Shown here one piece after another: positions 1 through 10,422 of a DNA stretch of 64,000 nucleotides. Under the pieces are notes generated by a model that saw nothing but the letters and a program-made list of their open reading frames with translations, was not told the origin of the DNA and did not search any database. The number at the start of each line of letters is the position of its first letter. Positions within the stretch are counted from its first letter, which is position 1. The DNA is from Variovorax sp. S12S4. GTDB taxonomy: Bacteria > Pseudomonadota > Gammaproteobacteria > Burkholderiales > Burkholderiaceae_C. Made by a program: the position numbers and the translations under genes. Location: positions 2,767,001 through 2,831,000 of the forward strand of contig NZ_JALPKR020000002.1 in NCBI RefSeq assembly GCF_023195515.1, written 5' to 3'.

Positions 1-1
1 C

Positions 2-85
2 AATTCATTCTTCGAACACCTGGGCCTGGTCGGCGGCTTTGTGCTCGTGGCCTGGCTCGACCTGAAGGAGCGCACCCATGACTGA
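2..85 (+). CDS. 3' end of an upstream membrane protein gene (DoxX-like, tentative)
   Basis: The first bases read as 27 in-frame codons ending at TGA 83-85. The peptide is hydrophobic with a charged tail, ending in WLDLKERTHD, which resembles the last membrane helix of a small DoxX-type protein. The start lies outside the window. Its last 8 bases overlap the start of the following MFS gene, so the two are probably translationally coupled. The family assignment rests on about 27 residues and is weak. Confidence 0.5.
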   Translation, partial: NSFFEHLGLVGGFVLVAWLDLKERTHD

Positions 86-1673
86 TTCCCCCAAGGGCGC
101 TGGCGCTTCGCCGCCCAGCGCCTTTGCGCCGCTGCGCCAGCCGGTGTTCGCGGTGCTGTGGGCGGCCACCGTGCTCGGCAACATCGGCAGCTTCATGCGC
201 GACGTGGCGAGTTCGTGGCTGGTGACCGATCTCTCGGCCAACCCGACCGCGGTGGCGCTGATCCAGACCGCGGCCACGCTGCCGATCTTTCTGCTGGCGA
301 TTCCGGCGGGCGTGCTCTCCGACATCCTCGACCGGCGGCGCTTCCTGATCTTCGTGCAGCTGGTGCTCGCGGCCGTGAGCGGCACGCTGCTGGTGCTCTC
401 CCACACCGGCACGCTCACCGTCGAATACCTGATCGCGCTGACTTTCGTCGGCGGCATCGGCGCGGCGCTCATGGGGCCGACCTGGCAATCGATCGTGCCC
501 GAGCTGGTGCCCCGCAGCGACCTGAAGAGCGCGGTCGCGTTGAACTCGCTCGGCATCAACATCGCGCGCTCCATCGGCCCGGCGGCAGGCGGGCTCATTC
601 TCGCGAGCTTCGGCGCCGCCGTGACCTACGGCCTGGACGTGCTGAGCTATGTGTTCGTCATTGCGGCGCTCATCTGGTGGAAGCGCCCCGCAGCCGTCGA
701 CACCGGGCTGTCCGAAAACTTCTTCGGCGCTTTCCGCGCCGGCATCCGCTACACGCGAGCGAGCAAAGAGCTGCATGTGGTGCTGTTGCGCGCGGCGGTG
801 TTCTTTGTGTTCGCAAGCTCTGTGTGGGCGCTGCTGCCGCTCGTGGCGCGCCAGATGCTCGGCGGCACGGCGGGCTTCTATGGTGTGTTGCTCGGCGCCG
901 TGGGCGCGGGCGCCATCGGCGGGGCGCTGCTGATGCCACGGCTGCGCGCGCGGCTCGATGCCGACGGCATGCTGCTGCTGGCTTCGCTGCTCAGCGCTGC
1001 CGTAATGGGCGGGCTGGTCTTTGCACCCCCGCAATGGCTCGCGGTGGTGCTGTTGTTGCTGCTGGGGCTGGGCTGGATCATCGCGCTCACCACGCTCAAC
1101 GGCGTGGCGCAGTCCATCTTGCCCAACTGGGTGCGCGGCCGTGGGCTGGCGGTGTACCTCACGGTGTTCAACGGCGCAATGGCGGCCGGCAGCCTGGGCT
1201 GGGGCCTCGTCGCGCAGCAGATCGGCGTGCCTTACACGCTGGTGGCGGGCGCCGTGGGCCTGGTGGTTGCGGGCCTCATCTTCCACCGGGTGCGCCTGCC
1301 CACCGGCGAAGCCGACCTGCAAGCCTCGAACCACTGGCCCGAGCCGCTTTTGGCCGAACCCGTGGCGCATGACCGCGGGCCGGTGATGGTGCAGGTCGAG
1401 TACCGCATTCGCAAGGAAGACCGGCCTGCGTTCATGGAAGCGATGAAGCGCCTGTCGCTCGAACGCCGCCGCGACGGCGCCTATGCATGGGGCGTGACCG
1501 AGCACACCGGCGACGCGGAGCGCGTGATGGAGTGGTTTCTCGTCGAGTCCTGGGCCGAGCACCTGCGCCAGCACCAGCGCGTGTCGCATGCCGACGCCGA
1601 CCTGCAGAACGAAGCGGTGCGCTTTCACATCGGACCCGGAAAGCCCGAGGTGCACCACTTTCTTTCCCTCTGA
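78..1673 (+). CDS. MFS exporter of the EntS/MFS_3 type with a C-terminal soluble domain
   Basis: A 531-residue protein with about twelve hydrophobic segments in the first 410 residues, starting with a cytoplasmic leader and a QPVFAVLWAATVLGNIG first helix. The family exports siderophores or small toxic compounds through the inner membrane. The last 100 residues form a soluble alpha/beta module (VQVEYRIRKEDRPAFMEAM onward) resembling a ferredoxin-like or monooxygenase-type domain, as in the longer MFS_3 members. It overlaps the end of the preceding gene by 8 bases and is followed after a pyrimidine-rich spacer by an alpha/beta hydrolase. The substrate cannot be told from the sequence. Confidence 0.85.
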   Translation: MTDSPKGAGASPPSAFAPLRQPVFAVLWAATVLGNIGSFMRDVASSWLVTDLSANPTAVALIQTAATLPIFLLAIPAGVLSDILDRRRFLIFVQLVLAAVSGTLLVLSHTGTLTVEYLIALTFVGGIGAALMGPTWQSIVPELVPRSDLKSAVALNSLGINIARSIGPAAGGLILASFGAAVTYGLDVLSYVFVIAALIWWKRPAAVDTGLSENFFGAFRAGIRYTRASKELHVVLLRAAVFFVFASSVWALLPLVARQMLGGTAGFYGVLLGAVGAGAIGGALLMPRLRARLDADGMLLLASLLSAAVMGGLVFAPPQWLAVVLLLLLGLGWIIALTTLNGVAQSILPNWVRGRGLAVYLTVFNGAMAAGSLGWGLVAQQIGVPYTLVAGAVGLVVAGLIFHRVRLPTGEADLQASNHWPEPLLAEPVAHDRGPVMVQVEYRIRKEDRPAFMEAMKRLSLERRRDGAYAWGVTEHTGDAERVMEWFLVESWAEHLRQHQRVSHADADLQNEAVRFHIGPGKPEVHHFLSL

Positions 1674-1702
1674 TTTTTCGATGTCGGCTTTCTTTTTCTT
1701 TT

Positions 1703-1723
1703 CTCCTTTCTCCTTTCTCCTTT
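1703..1723. repeat. Three tandem CTCCTTT heptamers in a pyrimidine-rich spacer
   Basis: Between the MFS stop and the hydrolase start, about 50 bases are almost purely C and T. They contain three perfect tandem copies of CTCCTTT. No function is evident. Confidence 0.6.
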
Positions 1724-1751
1724 CCCTCAACTCCACTACCACTGAAAAACC

Positions 1752-2573
1752 ATGACCACACTGACATTGCGCGACGGCACCGAGCTCTACTACAAGGACT
1801 GGGGCACGGGCCAGCCCATCCTCTTCAGCCACGGCTGGCCGCTCAGCGCCGACATGTGGGACGCGCAGATGCTGTTCTTCGCGGAACGCGGCTACCGCGT
1901 CATCGCGTTCGACCGCCGGGGTTTCGGCCGCTCGAGCCAACCCTGGACCGGCTATGACTACGACACCTTTGCCGACGACATCGCCGAGCTGATCGAAAAG
2001 CTCGACCTCAACGACGTGATCCTGGCGGGCTTCTCGATGGGCGGCGGCGACGTCACCCGCTACATCGCGCGCAAGGGCAGTGCGCGCGTGGCAAAGCTTG
2101 CGCTCATCAGCGCCGTGACGCCGCTGTTCATGAAGACCGAAGACCACCCCGTGGGCCCCGACGCATCGCTGTTCGCGGGCATTCGCGCCGGCCTGGCCGC
2201 CGACCGCCCGCAGTTTCTCGACGACTTCAGCACGCTCTTCTACGGCACCAACCGCCCGGGTGCCAACGTGTCGCAAGGCGTTTTCAAGCAGACGCTGCAG
2301 ATCGCGCTGCAAGCCTCGATCAAGGCCACGATCGACTGCGTGACCGCGTTCTCCGAGACCGACTTCCGCCCCGACATGGCCAAGATCGACGTGCCCACGC
2401 TCGTGATCCACGGCGACGACGACCAGGTCGTGCCGATCGACGCCACCGGCAGGCTGGCAGCCAAGATGATCAAGGGCAGCCAGTTCAAGGTGTACGCCGG
2501 TGCGCCGCACGCCACCTGCACCACGCACAAGGACCAGGTCAACGCCGACCTGCTCGCGTTCATCCAGGGCTGA
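1752..2573 (+). CDS. Alpha/beta hydrolase, non-heme chloroperoxidase/arylesterase type
   Basis: A 273-residue cytoplasmic alpha/beta hydrolase, full length for the cofactor-free haloperoxidase family. The oxyanion region [11 protein letters not shown] lies near residue 26, the nucleophile elbow GFSMGG places Ser95, and the expected acid (Asp224 in GDDDQVVP) and His253 (GAPHAT) complete the triad. Such enzymes hydrolyse esters and can perhydrolyse short acids; the natural substrate is unknown. It is co-directional with the upstream MFS gene. The convergent AraC gene ends 15 bases downstream. Confidence 0.9.
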   Translation: MTTLTLRDGTELYYKDWGTGQPILFSHGWPLSADMWDAQMLFFAERGYRVIAFDRRGFGRSSQPWTGYDYDTFADDIAELIEKLDLNDVILAGFSMGGGDVTRYIARKGSARVAKLALISAVTPLFMKTEDHPVGPDASLFAGIRAGLAADRPQFLDDFSTLFYGTNRPGANVSQGVFKQTLQIALQASIKATIDCVTAFSETDFRPDMAKIDVPTLVIHGDDDQVVPIDATGRLAAKMIKGSQFKVYAGAPHATCTTHKDQVNADLLAFIQG

Positions 2574-2588
2574 TTGCTACACGGGCCA

Positions 2589-3467
2589 TCAAAAGCCTGG
2601 CCGCGGCGGCGCTGTGTCTGCAACCCGCATCCTGCGCCGCCAGATGCCTGGCGGCACGCCGGCATGCTGCGAGAAGACACGGGAGAAGTGGCTTTGATCG
2701 GCAAAGCCGCAGGCCGCGGCAATGTCCGCCAGCGAAGCGCCGGCGTTCATGAGGAGCGCGCGCGCGTGCTCCAGCCGCTGCGCAATCAGCCATTGATGAG
2801 GCGTGCAGCCGGTGGTCTCGCGAAAGGCATGAATGAAATAGCTGCGCGACAGCCCGCATGCGTCGGCGATCTCGGTGATTGAAATGCTGCCGTCGAATTT
2901 GCTGCGCAGCATTTCTGGCGCGCGCCTCGTGCGAGCGCGACAGGATCCGGTTGGTGCGGGGGCCGACGTTGCCGCGCCGCCGTAGGTTTCGACGAGATAG
3001 CTCGTCATGGCAACACTCAGCTGCTCGACGAACAACATGCTCGCGCCGGCGGGGTTCTCGAGCGCCGGCGCCAGGGCCTCGGCAAGGTTGAGCAGCACCT
3101 CGTCCCGGACGCCCGCCACATGGGCAAGGCTGCCGACGCGCTTGCCCGGCTTTTCCTCGATGGCCCGGTCCAGGCTGGCCTGCGATATCTCGAGCAGCAC
3201 AAAATCGAAAGGGCGCCGGATGTCGGCACGATAGCGTTCCGAAAAACCGCGAATGTAGATCGATCCCCTGTCGAAGTCGTGGCACGAGGCATGCCGCCCG
3301 GCCACGATGCGCCGGCTGTGGCCGTCGCGCATCGAGATGCCGAGCAGCACGCCGCGAGCGCTGGGCTCCGTCTCCACATGGTGGAGGTGAGGCTGGGCCA
3401 TGGTCTTGCGGTGGATTCCGACGCCGTTTGCGCTCAGGCCCTGGTCCCGTTGAAGATGGCTGGACAT
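2589..3467 (-). CDS. AraC-family transcriptional regulator
   Basis: The protein has an N-terminal cupin-like sensor region and a C-terminal double helix-turn-helix of about 100 residues: ITEIADACGLSRSYFIHAFR for the first helix pair and ADIAAACGFADQSHFSRVF for the second, the classic AraC/XylS signature. I chose the internal ATG giving about 292 residues, usual for the family. An ATG at 3575 would add 36 low-complexity residues. The gene is convergent with the hydrolase, a plausible but unproven target. Confidence 0.85.
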   Translation of the reverse strand: MSSHLQRDQGLSANGVGIHRKTMAQPHLHHVETEPSARGVLLGISMRDGHSRRIVAGRHASCHDFDRGSIYIRGFSERYRADIRRPFDFVLLEISQASLDRAIEEKPGKRVGSLAHVAGVRDEVLLNLAEALAPALENPAGASMLFVEQLSVAMTSYLVETYGGAATSAPAPTGSCRARTRRAPEMLRSKFDGSISITEIADACGLSRSYFIHAFRETTGCTPHQWLIAQRLEHARALLMNAGASLADIAAACGFADQSHFSRVFSQHAGVPPGIWRRRMRVADTAPPRPGF

Positions 3468-3664
3468 GCACCCGAGCGTGTCTTTCGGTGCCGGCGTGAC
3501 TCGCAGCGGCGATGCTTGCGGAGCGGGCGGAAACGGGATTCTGCTTTGCGCCAGACGGTCGCTTTCAACATGCATGGGTGGACGGAACAGGGAAGGGGAG
3601 TCGGCAAGCCTATCAGGAGCACGGGCATTCGAAGCCGCGCGGGAGCTTCCGGTAGACTGTTTGC

Positions 3665-4018
3665 ATGCGTCGGCGCTTCGCGATTGTTCTTCTGCTGCTC
3701 TCTGCCTTTTGGCAGGCCTTTGCCATGGCCGGGCAGACGACGGCGTTCGCGGATGCGCAGGAAATCGGGCACGCCGTTCTTCACTGGCAAGGCGAAGCCC
3801 ACCATCATCACGATGACGGATCGGTCGCGCTGGACGAGTCCGACGAATCCCTGCAGCACGTTGCCTCCGATGGTTGCCTGGGCAGCTCGGCAGTCTGGGC
3901 GACCATGTCGTTCACCTTTGCGCCGGCCGTCGGCGCACCGCCGCTGGCGGTGAACGAATTGCCAAGAGCCGGGCCGCATCCCGACGGCCCTCGACGACCT
4001 CCAAGACTGACCGCCTGA
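3665..4018 (+). CDS. Small secreted His-rich protein, CzcI-like
   Basis: A 117-residue protein with a clear signal peptide (MRRRFAIVLLLLSAFWQAFA), a short histidine cluster (EAHHHHDDG near residue 44) and a Pro/Arg-rich tail ending RPPRLTA. Size, signal, His cluster, tail and position directly upstream of czcC match CzcI-like periplasmic proteins that accompany heavy-metal RND pumps. The Cys-x-x-Cys core usual in CzcI is reduced here to a single Cys. It may sense or buffer metal in the periplasm; that role is inferred from context. Confidence 0.7.
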   Translation: MRRRFAIVLLLLSAFWQAFAMAGQTTAFADAQEIGHAVLHWQGEAHHHHDDGSVALDESDESLQHVASDGCLGSSAVWATMSFTFAPAVGAPPLAVNELPRAGPHPDGPRRPPRLTA

Positions 4019-4063
4019 AAACGCCCTTGCTCACCCAGCGCTTGCGCGGGTGGGTCGTTTTCA
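4016..4063 (+). terminator. Hairpin between czcI-like gene and czcC
   Basis: TGAAAACG at 4016-4023 pairs with CGTTTTCA at 4056-4063, with inner CACCC/GGGTG arms. The structure overlaps the stop codon of the czcI-like gene and ends in four T. It could act as a partial terminator or attenuator that lowers expression of the pump genes relative to the small protein. Confidence 0.55.
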
Positions 4064-4147
4064 TGCAGGCGAAACCCGCCGGACGATGCCGTGCCTTGGT
4101 GCACGCGATCCGCGGGGCTCCTCGCCTCCACGTCAGTCAGGAGTCTT

Positions 4148-5397
4148 GTGAAACCCGTTCCATGGTTCGTGTCCTGCGCCGTCGCAGGAAGCGTGCTTCT
4201 GGGAGCCGCGCCCGCAACTGCGCAGGCGCCCGTTCCTTCGTCCGTTTTGCCGGCCGGCGTGACGCTCGGCCGCGCCCTCGAGGCCGCCTGGCAGCGTGCC
4301 GTGCAGGCCCGGGAATCGGATGCGCAGGCCCGGCGCGCCCGGGCCGAGCAGACCGCCGCGTCCAGCCTTTGGGCAGCGCCGCCCGCCGTCGAGCTGAACC
4401 ACCTCAACGACCGCGCGCACTCGAATGCGGGGCGGCGCGAAACGGAAGTCGGTCTTGTCTGGCCGCTCTGGTTGCCCGGCCAGCGCGACGCGCGCGCCGC
4501 GGCGGCCGACGCCGAGTCGAAGCTTGCCGACGCCGCAACGCAAGCCGCCCGATTGCGCGTGGCCGGCCAGGTGAGGGAGGCGGCGTGGAAGCTGTCGGCA
4601 GCCCAGGCCGAAGCCGCTTCGGTGGCCGCGCAGGCGCGCTATCTCCAAGGCATTGCCGACGACGTGCAGCGTCGCGTCCAGGCCGGCGATCTCGCACGAG
4701 CCGATGCACTGGCGGCGCGCGCCGACCTTCTGGAGGCCAGATCTGCGCAGAGCGACGCCGACCAGCGCGTGCAGGCCGCGCGCGCGCAATGGAAAACGCT
4801 GACCGGGCTGGAGGCCATGCCGCGCTTGCAGCCTCCGCCGGCGGCGAGCCTTTCCGATATGCCCACCGAAGAACACCCGGAACTGCGCCTGGCCGCGCAG
4901 GCCGTCGAGCGTGCGCGCAAGCGGCTGGATTCAGTCAACCTGTCGCGCCGCGACCCGCCCGAACTCTCCGTCAAGTTCCGCGAGGAATCCCCGGTTTCGG
5001 AGAGGCGGCGCAACGCGGCATCGGAATCGGCCTTCGAATCCCGTTCGGCACCGACAGCCGCAACGCGCCGTTGCAGGCGGCGGCGCTCGGCGAGCTCGAC
5101 GTGGCCGAGGCCACCGAGCAGCGTTTGCGCGAGCGGCAAGACGCTGACCTGGCCCTGGCGCGAAGTGCGCTGCAGAGCGCCGCGCAGCAACTCGACGGCA
5201 CTCGCGATCGCGCAGGGCTGCTTCGCGAGCGCGCCCAACTCGTCGACACGTCATTCAAGGCCGGCGAGACCTCGCTCCCCGAACTTCTGCGTGCCGCCAA
5301 CGCGGCGGCGCAGGCCGATGCGGCACTCGCACGCCAGCAGGCCGCCCTGGGCCTTGCCCACGCCCAACTCCAACAAGCACTCGGACTTCTTCCATGA
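4148..5397 (+). CDS. czcC: Outer-membrane efflux protein CzcC (TolC superfamily), one frameshift
   Basis: The GTG start at 4148 has an AGGAG five bases upstream and opens a signal peptide ending ATAQAP. The protein is about 416 residues, Ala/Arg/Gln-rich with two long coiled-coil segments as in outer-membrane factors. After KFREE (about residue 280) the frame changes, and the family signature PGFGEAAQRGIGIGLRIPFG continues in the -1 frame through to LQQALGLLP. Restoring one C in the four-C run at 4989-4992 joins the halves exactly. It forms the outer-membrane channel of the adjacent CzcBA pump. The 3' end overlaps the next gene as ATGA. Confidence 0.85.
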
Positions 5398-6017
5398 TCG
5401 ATTCATCGAACGCCACACAGCGCAGGTGGCATCAACGCCTGGTGCTACTCGCAGCGGCCCTGTTCCTTTTCTTCGCAGCCGGTGCCATGGCATCGCCTGG
5501 GGCCCATGGCCCGAATGGCGAGCATCTCGATGGCCCCACCCAGGCGGCGTCCGGCGCGAGCAAGGCACCACGCATGGAAGCCAGGTCGGAGGCCTTCGAA
5601 CTGGTCGGCCAACTGCGCGATGACGAGTTCTCGATGCTGATCAACCGGTTCGAGACCAGCGAACCCGTGCTGGACGCAAAGGTCGAGATCGAGACCGGCG
5701 CACTGAAGGCGCCCGCAAAGTTCCACGCGGACATGGGCGACTACGCGGTGGACGATGCCGCGTTCCTCAAGGCATTGAAGGCCCCCGGCGCGCATGCGGT
5801 GGTGGTCACCATCGTGGCGGGTGCCGAGTCCGATCTGCTGGAAGGCACGCTCACGAGCGAAGGTGCCAACGCGCATTCGCATGAAGACGGGCACGGCCAT
5901 GGAATGCCGACGACGGCATGGCTGGTCCTGGCGCTCGTCGCGCTGGGTCTTGTGATCTACGCGCTGAGCCGCAGGCCCGGCGGCCGCACGGCAACACGCG
6001 ATGGAGACGCTCGATGA
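5394..6017 (+). CDS. Membrane-anchored periplasmic protein of the metal-efflux operon
   Basis: A 207-residue protein with an N-terminal export signal, then PGAHGPNGEHLD, which is repeated almost unchanged at the mature N-terminus of the next protein. A periplasmic beta-rich domain follows (about residues 55-150), then a His-rich linker (HSHEDGHGHG), one C-terminal membrane helix (LVLALVALGLVIYAL) and a basic tail. It overlaps czcC by ATGA and the adaptor gene by ATGA, so all three are coupled. I do not recognise a named family. A role as an accessory metal-binding or adaptor-like component is inferred from the operon and the histidines. Confidence 0.75.
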   Translation: MIDSSNATQRRWHQRLVLLAAALFLFFAAGAMASPGAHGPNGEHLDGPTQAASGASKAPRMEARSEAFELVGQLRDDEFSMLINRFETSEPVLDAKVEIETGALKAPAKFHADMGDYAVDDAAFLKALKAPGAHAVVVTIVAGAESDLLEGTLTSEGANAHSHEDGHGHGMPTTAWLVLALVALGLVIYALSRRPGGRTATRDGDAR

Positions 6018-7186
6018 AGCAGATGACTTTTTCAGCGCCGCGGTGGATGACGCGCAATCACCGGTGCGCAGCGCTCGGCATTCTTGTCGCCCTGCACCTC
6101 GCCGCCCTCGGCACCGCATCCGCCGCGCCAGGCGCCCACGGCCCCAACGGCGAGCACCTGGATGCGCCGACCGGCGGAAGCACCTCCGGCCTGGCCCGGC
6201 TGCCCGACGGCAGCGTGCAGGTGCCGATGCTGGCGCAACGGCGCATGGCCGTACGGACGGTGCTCGCGAACGAAACCGAGGCCCACGCGACCGTGGAGCT
6301 TTCCGGCCGCATCGTGATGGACCCGAATGCCGGCGGGCGCGTGCAGCCGGCGCACGGCGGGCGGATCATGCCGGGGCCGGCGGGACTGCCGGTGGCGGGG
6401 CAGGCCGTGCAGCGCGGCGAGGTGCTCGCCTATGTGCAGCACCATGCGGAGCCCTATGCACTTGCGGCGCAGCAGTCGCAATTGGCCGAGTTGCGAAGCA
6501 ACCGGGAGCTGGCGGCAAAGCGTGTGCAGCGCCTGCAGTCGCTCGAAGGCACCGTGCCGCGCAAGGAGATCGAAGCCGCCCGGGCCGAGCTCGAGAGCCT
6601 CACGGCGCGGGAGAAAAGCATTGGTGCCAGCCTGGGCTCGCGGGAGGCACTGACGGCGCCTGTCGCCGGTCTCATCGCGCGTGCCGATGCGGTCGCCGGC
6701 CAGATCGTCGAAGCGCGCGACGTGCTGTTCGAAGTGATCGACCCCAGCCGTGTGCTGGTCGAGGCCACAACCGCCGACCCGGCATTGCCGACACGCGTCG
6801 GCGACGCCTTCTTGCAGGGCATTCCAGGTGTCAGGCTGAAGTTGCTCGGTGCTGCGCGGTCCTTGCGCGACGGCGTGCTGCCGCTGACCTTTCGCGCGCA
6901 GCCCGAGAAGGCGGGCACCCCGATGCCCCTCGCGGTCGGGCAGCCGGTCACGGTCGTCGCATCGCTCAACGAGCGCATCAAAGGGTTCGTCTTGCCCGCG
7001 CAGGCCGTCGTGCGCAACAGCTCGAACGAGCCGATCGTCTGGATCAAGTCCGGCGCCGAACGCTACATACCGCAGCCGGTGCAATACCGCGCGCTCGACG
7101 CCGCCACCGTGATCGTTACCCAGGGCCTGGGCGCCGACAACCGCGTGGTGGTGCAAGGCGCACCGCTCATTGCGCAGATCCGCTGA
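6014..7186 (+). CDS. czcB: RND efflux periplasmic adaptor subunit (CzcB/membrane-fusion type)
   Basis: About 390 residues from the ATG at 6014, which overlaps the preceding stop. A signal peptide is followed by the GAHGPNGEHLD motif, a lipoyl-like half (PAHGGRIMPGPAGLPVAGQA), a coiled-coil hairpin (about residues 150-205), the second lipoyl half and beta-barrel domains. This is the usual order for HlyD-like adaptors of heavy-metal RND pumps. It bridges the CzcA inner-membrane pump and the CzcC outer-membrane channel. The metal cannot be assigned by eye. Confidence 0.9.
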   Translation: MKQMTFSAPRWMTRNHRCAALGILVALHLAALGTASAAPGAHGPNGEHLDAPTGGSTSGLARLPDGSVQVPMLAQRRMAVRTVLANETEAHATVELSGRIVMDPNAGGRVQPAHGGRIMPGPAGLPVAGQAVQRGEVLAYVQHHAEPYALAAQQSQLAELRSNRELAAKRVQRLQSLEGTVPRKEIEAARAELESLTAREKSIGASLGSREALTAPVAGLIARADAVAGQIVEARDVLFEVIDPSRVLVEATTADPALPTRVGDAFLQGIPGVRLKLLGAARSLRDGVLPLTFRAQPEKAGTPMPLAVGQPVTVVASLNERIKGFVLPAQAVVRNSSNEPIVWIKSGAERYIPQPVQYRALDAATVIVTQGLGADNRVVVQGAPLIAQIR

Positions 7187-7201
7187 ACGGAGCCGCTCCA
7201 C

Positions 7202-10200
7202 ATGTTCAACTGGATCGTTCGAAACAGCCTGCGCAACCGCTTGTTCGTGCTCGCGATTGCGCTGCTGCTGCTGGTCTACGGTGCTATCACGGCGTGGCGC
7301 ACGCCGGTCGATGTGTTTCCGGACCTCAACAAGCCGCTGGTCACGGTGCTGACCGAAGCGGGTGGCATGGCACCCGAGGAGGTAGAGCAGCTTGTCACCT
7401 TTCCGCTGGAGACGGCGCTCAACGGCATGCCGGGCGTGACCCGCGTGCGTTCGACCTCGGGCATCGGCCTTTCCATCGTGTATGCCGAATTCGACTGGGG
7501 CACCGACGTGTACCGCAACCGCCAGCTCGTGGCCGAGCGCCTCGCACAGGTGCGCGAGCAACTGCCGGCGGGCATTGCGCCCATCATGGGCCCGGTCTCC
7601 TCGATCATGGGCGAGGTGATGCTGATCGCATTGCCGCTGTCTGCGGGCGATGGCAAGACTGCCGCCGACCCGATGCGGGCGCGGGAATATGCCGACTTCG
7701 TGCTGCGGCCGCGCCTGCTGTCGATTGCGGGGGTGTCGCAGGTGATACCGATTGGCGGCGATGTGCGGCAGTTGCGGGTGGAACCCGACACGGCGCGCAT
7801 GGCGCAGTTCGGCGTCTCGCTCACGCAGGTCGAGCAGGCGCTGCGCGGCTTCGCCGGCAATGCGGGCGGCGGCTTCATCGACCTCAACAGCCGCGAATAC
7901 CTCATCCGCCATATCGGACGGACCAACCGCGTCGAAGACCTGCAGGGCGTTGCGGTGGCCTGGAAAGATGGCCGTGCGATTCTGCTGAGCCAGGTCGCCG
8001 AGGTGCGCTACGCAGCCGCCATGAAGCGTGGTGACGCCGGCTACAACGGCGCGCCGGCAGTGATCGTGAGCGTGCAAAAGCAGCCCGCGGCCGACACGGT
8101 GCAGCTCACCGGTGCCATCGAGGCCGCACTGGGTGAACTGAAGCAGGGCTTGCCGCCCGGACTTGCCGCGCCCAAGGTGCTGTTCCGGCAGGCCGACTTC
8201 ATCGAGTCCTCCATCGGCAACGTGAGCGAGGCGCTGCGCGACGGCGCGATCATGGTGGCGATCGTGCTGTTCGCGTTTCTGCTCTCGGCGCGCACCACGG
8301 TCATCTCTCTGGTCGCCATTCCTTTGTCGCTGGCGGTCACGGCACTGGCCTTCAAGCTGCTGGGCCAATCGATCAACGTGATGACGCTCGGCGGCCTGGC
8401 CATTGCCATCGGGGAGCTGGTCGACGATGCGGTGGTCGACGTCGAGAACATCGTGCGCCGCCTCAAGCAGAACCGTGCGGCGGGCAATCCCCTGTCCACC
8501 ATGGAGGTGGTGCGGCAAGCCAGCGTGGAAGTTCGCTCGGGCATCGTGTATGCCACGGTGATTGTGGTGCTGGTGTTCGTGCCGCTCTTCGCGCTGCCGG
8601 GCATCGAGGGGCGGTTGTTCTCGCCCCTGGGCATTGCCTACATCGTGTCCATCCTGGCCTCGATGCTGGTGTCGATGACCGTCACGCCGGTGCTGTGCCA
8701 TTACCTGCTGCCGAAGATGAAGCGGCTGGAACATGGCGACAGCCCGCTGGTCACGCGCCTCAAGCGCTGGGATGAAAAGGTGCTGGGCTGGTCGTTCGCG
8801 CGCGCGAAGCTGCTGATCGCCATCGCCGCGCTGGCGGTTGCCGCGGCTGCGGCCAGCGTGCCGTTCTTTCCGCGCGCCTTTCTGCCGGCGTTCAACGAAG
8901 GCTCGCTGGTGCTGGGCATGGTCTTCAATCCCGGCACGGCGCTGGCCGAGGCCAACCGCATGGGCGCGCTCGCCGAGACGCTGATCGCCGATGTGCCCGA
9001 GGTAACGCAGGTGGGCCGGCGCACGGGCCGCGCCGAGCTCGACGAGCATGCCGAAGGCGTGCATTCGGCCGAGATCGATGTGGACCTGAAGCGCTCCGCG
9101 CGCAGCCGCGAGGCCGTGATGGCTGACATCCGGTCGCGGCTTGCCGTGCTTCCGGCGCAAGTCGCGGTCGGCCAGCCGATCTCTCACCGGCTGGACCACC
9201 TGCTGTCGGGCGTGCGCGCACAGATTGCGCTGAAGATCTTCGGCGACGACACCGACACGCTGCGCGGCCTGGGCGAGCAGATGCGGCAAGGCCTTTCGGG
9301 CGTGCCGGGCCTCGTCGACCTGACGGTGGAAAAGCAGGTGCTCATCCCGCAGATCACCGTGCGCCTCGACCAGCGCAAGCTCGCGCAGACCGGCCTTTCA
9401 CCCGGCGAGGCGATCCGCGTCCTGCAGGCGCTCACGGATGGTGCGCATGGCGCGCAGATCGTGGACGGCCTGCGCCGCTACGACCTCGTGCTGCGCCTGC
9501 CCGATGGCCGGCGCAGTCCGCAGGACCTGGCTACGACGCTGATCGACACGCCTGCGGGGCGGCTCCCGGTTTCTGCCATTGCCACAGTGGAGGAAACCGA
9601 TGGCCCGAACCAGATCGGACGCGAGAACGGGCGAAGGCGCATCGTGGTGTACGCCAACACCGACGGCTCAGACATGGGGCGCGTGATCAAGGACATCCGC
9701 GCGGTGATCGCGAAGACCAACCTGCCCCCGGGCACCTTCGTGAGCCTCGAAGGCCAGTTCCAGGCACAGGAGCAGGCCGTGAAACTCATCGTGGGCCTTT
9801 CGCTGATCTCGCTCGCGATGATCTTCCTTGTGCTGTATGCGCGCTACAGGTCCGCGGTGCTGGCCGGCATCATCATGGCCAACATTCCGCTCGCACTCAT
9901 CGGCAGCGTGGTGGCGATGTGGCTCGCGGGCGTGAGCCTTTCCGTCGCATCGATGGTGGGCTTCATCACCCTGGCCGGCATTGCCACACGCAACGGCATC
10001 TTGAAGATCAGCCACTACATCAACCTGTGCAGGTTCGAAGGAGAAGCCTTCGGGCAGGCCATGATCGTGCGCGGGTCGCTGGAGCGGCTGACGCCGGTGC
10101 TGATGACCGCGCTGGTCGCTGCCTTTGCGCTCACGCCGCTGCTGCTGGCGGCCGATGCGCCGGGCAAGGAAATCCTGCATCCGGTGGCGGTGGTGATCTT

Positions 10201-10345
10201 TGGCGGCCTCGTGAGCTCGACGCTGCTGGACACGCTGTTGACGCCGGTTCTCTTCTGGCTTTTCGGCCAGCGCGCCACCGAGCGCCTGCTCGAAGCGGAG
10301 CCGGTCGAAGCCGGTATCCGGCCCACACCGCAGGAGGCCTACTGA
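7202..10345 (+). CDS. czcA: Heavy-metal RND efflux pump, CzcA family
   Basis: A full-length 1047-residue HME-RND transporter. The N-terminal helix is followed by the porter signature [20 protein letters not shown], a large periplasmic loop, TM helices 2-6 (about residues 335-480), a second loop and TM 7-12. The proton-relay helix reads [18 protein letters not shown] near residues 402-420, with the paired Asp and the Glu expected in metal-exporting RND proteins. It drives proton-coupled export of divalent or monovalent metal cations together with the adaptor and channel encoded upstream. It starts 16 bases after the adaptor stop. Confidence 0.95.
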   Translation: MFNWIVRNSLRNRLFVLAIALLLLVYGAITAWRTPVDVFPDLNKPLVTVLTEAGGMAPEEVEQLVTFPLETALNGMPGVTRVRSTSGIGLSIVYAEFDWGTDVYRNRQLVAERLAQVREQLPAGIAPIMGPVSSIMGEVMLIALPLSAGDGKTAADPMRAREYADFVLRPRLLSIAGVSQVIPIGGDVRQLRVEPDTARMAQFGVSLTQVEQALRGFAGNAGGGFIDLNSREYLIRHIGRTNRVEDLQGVAVAWKDGRAILLSQVAEVRYAAAMKRGDAGYNGAPAVIVSVQKQPAADTVQLTGAIEAALGELKQGLPPGLAAPKVLFRQADFIESSIGNVSEALRDGAIMVAIVLFAFLLSARTTVISLVAIPLSLAVTALAFKLLGQSINVMTLGGLAIAIGELVDDAVVDVENIVRRLKQNRAAGNPLSTMEVVRQASVEVRSGIVYATVIVVLVFVPLFALPGIEGRLFSPLGIAYIVSILASMLVSMTVTPVLCHYLLPKMKRLEHGDSPLVTRLKRWDEKVLGWSFARAKLLIAIAALAVAAAAASVPFFPRAFLPAFNEGSLVLGMVFNPGTALAEANRMGALAETLIADVPEVTQVGRRTGRAELDEHAEGVHSAEIDVDLKRSARSREAVMADIRSRLAVLPAQVAVGQPISHRLDHLLSGVRAQIALKIFGDDTDTLRGLGEQMRQGLSGVPGLVDLTVEKQVLIPQITVRLDQRKLAQTGLSPGEAIRVLQALTDGAHGAQIVDGLRRYDLVLRLPDGRRSPQDLATTLIDTPAGRLPVSAIATVEETDGPNQIGRENGRRRIVVYANTDGSDMGRVIKDIRAVIAKTNLPPGTFVSLEGQFQAQEQAVKLIVGLSLISLAMIFLVLYARYRSAVLAGIIMANIPLALIGSVVAMWLAGVSLSVASMVGFITLAGIATRNGILKISHYINLCRFEGEAFGQAMIVRGSLERLTPVLMTALVAAFALTPLLLAADAPGKEILHPVAVVIFGGLVSSTLLDTLLTPVLFWLFGQRATERLLEAEPVEAGIRPTPQEAY

Positions 10346-10422
10346 CGCAGATCCCGACTCCCAAAGGCACCGCGGCGCCGCCTGTCCAAGCGCGCCGAGA
10401 TGGAACACAGGAACCCCACACA

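Noticed and set aside
1681-1751. Pyrimidine-rich tract as a Rho-independent terminator
   Set aside because: There is no stem-loop before the C/T run; only tandem heptamers were seen.
6032-9289. A 1085-codon open frame on the minus strand
   Set aside because: It lies antisense to the czcB/czcA genes, is His/Arg/Gln-rich low-complexity and has no domain signature. Long antisense frames are expected in GC-rich genes.
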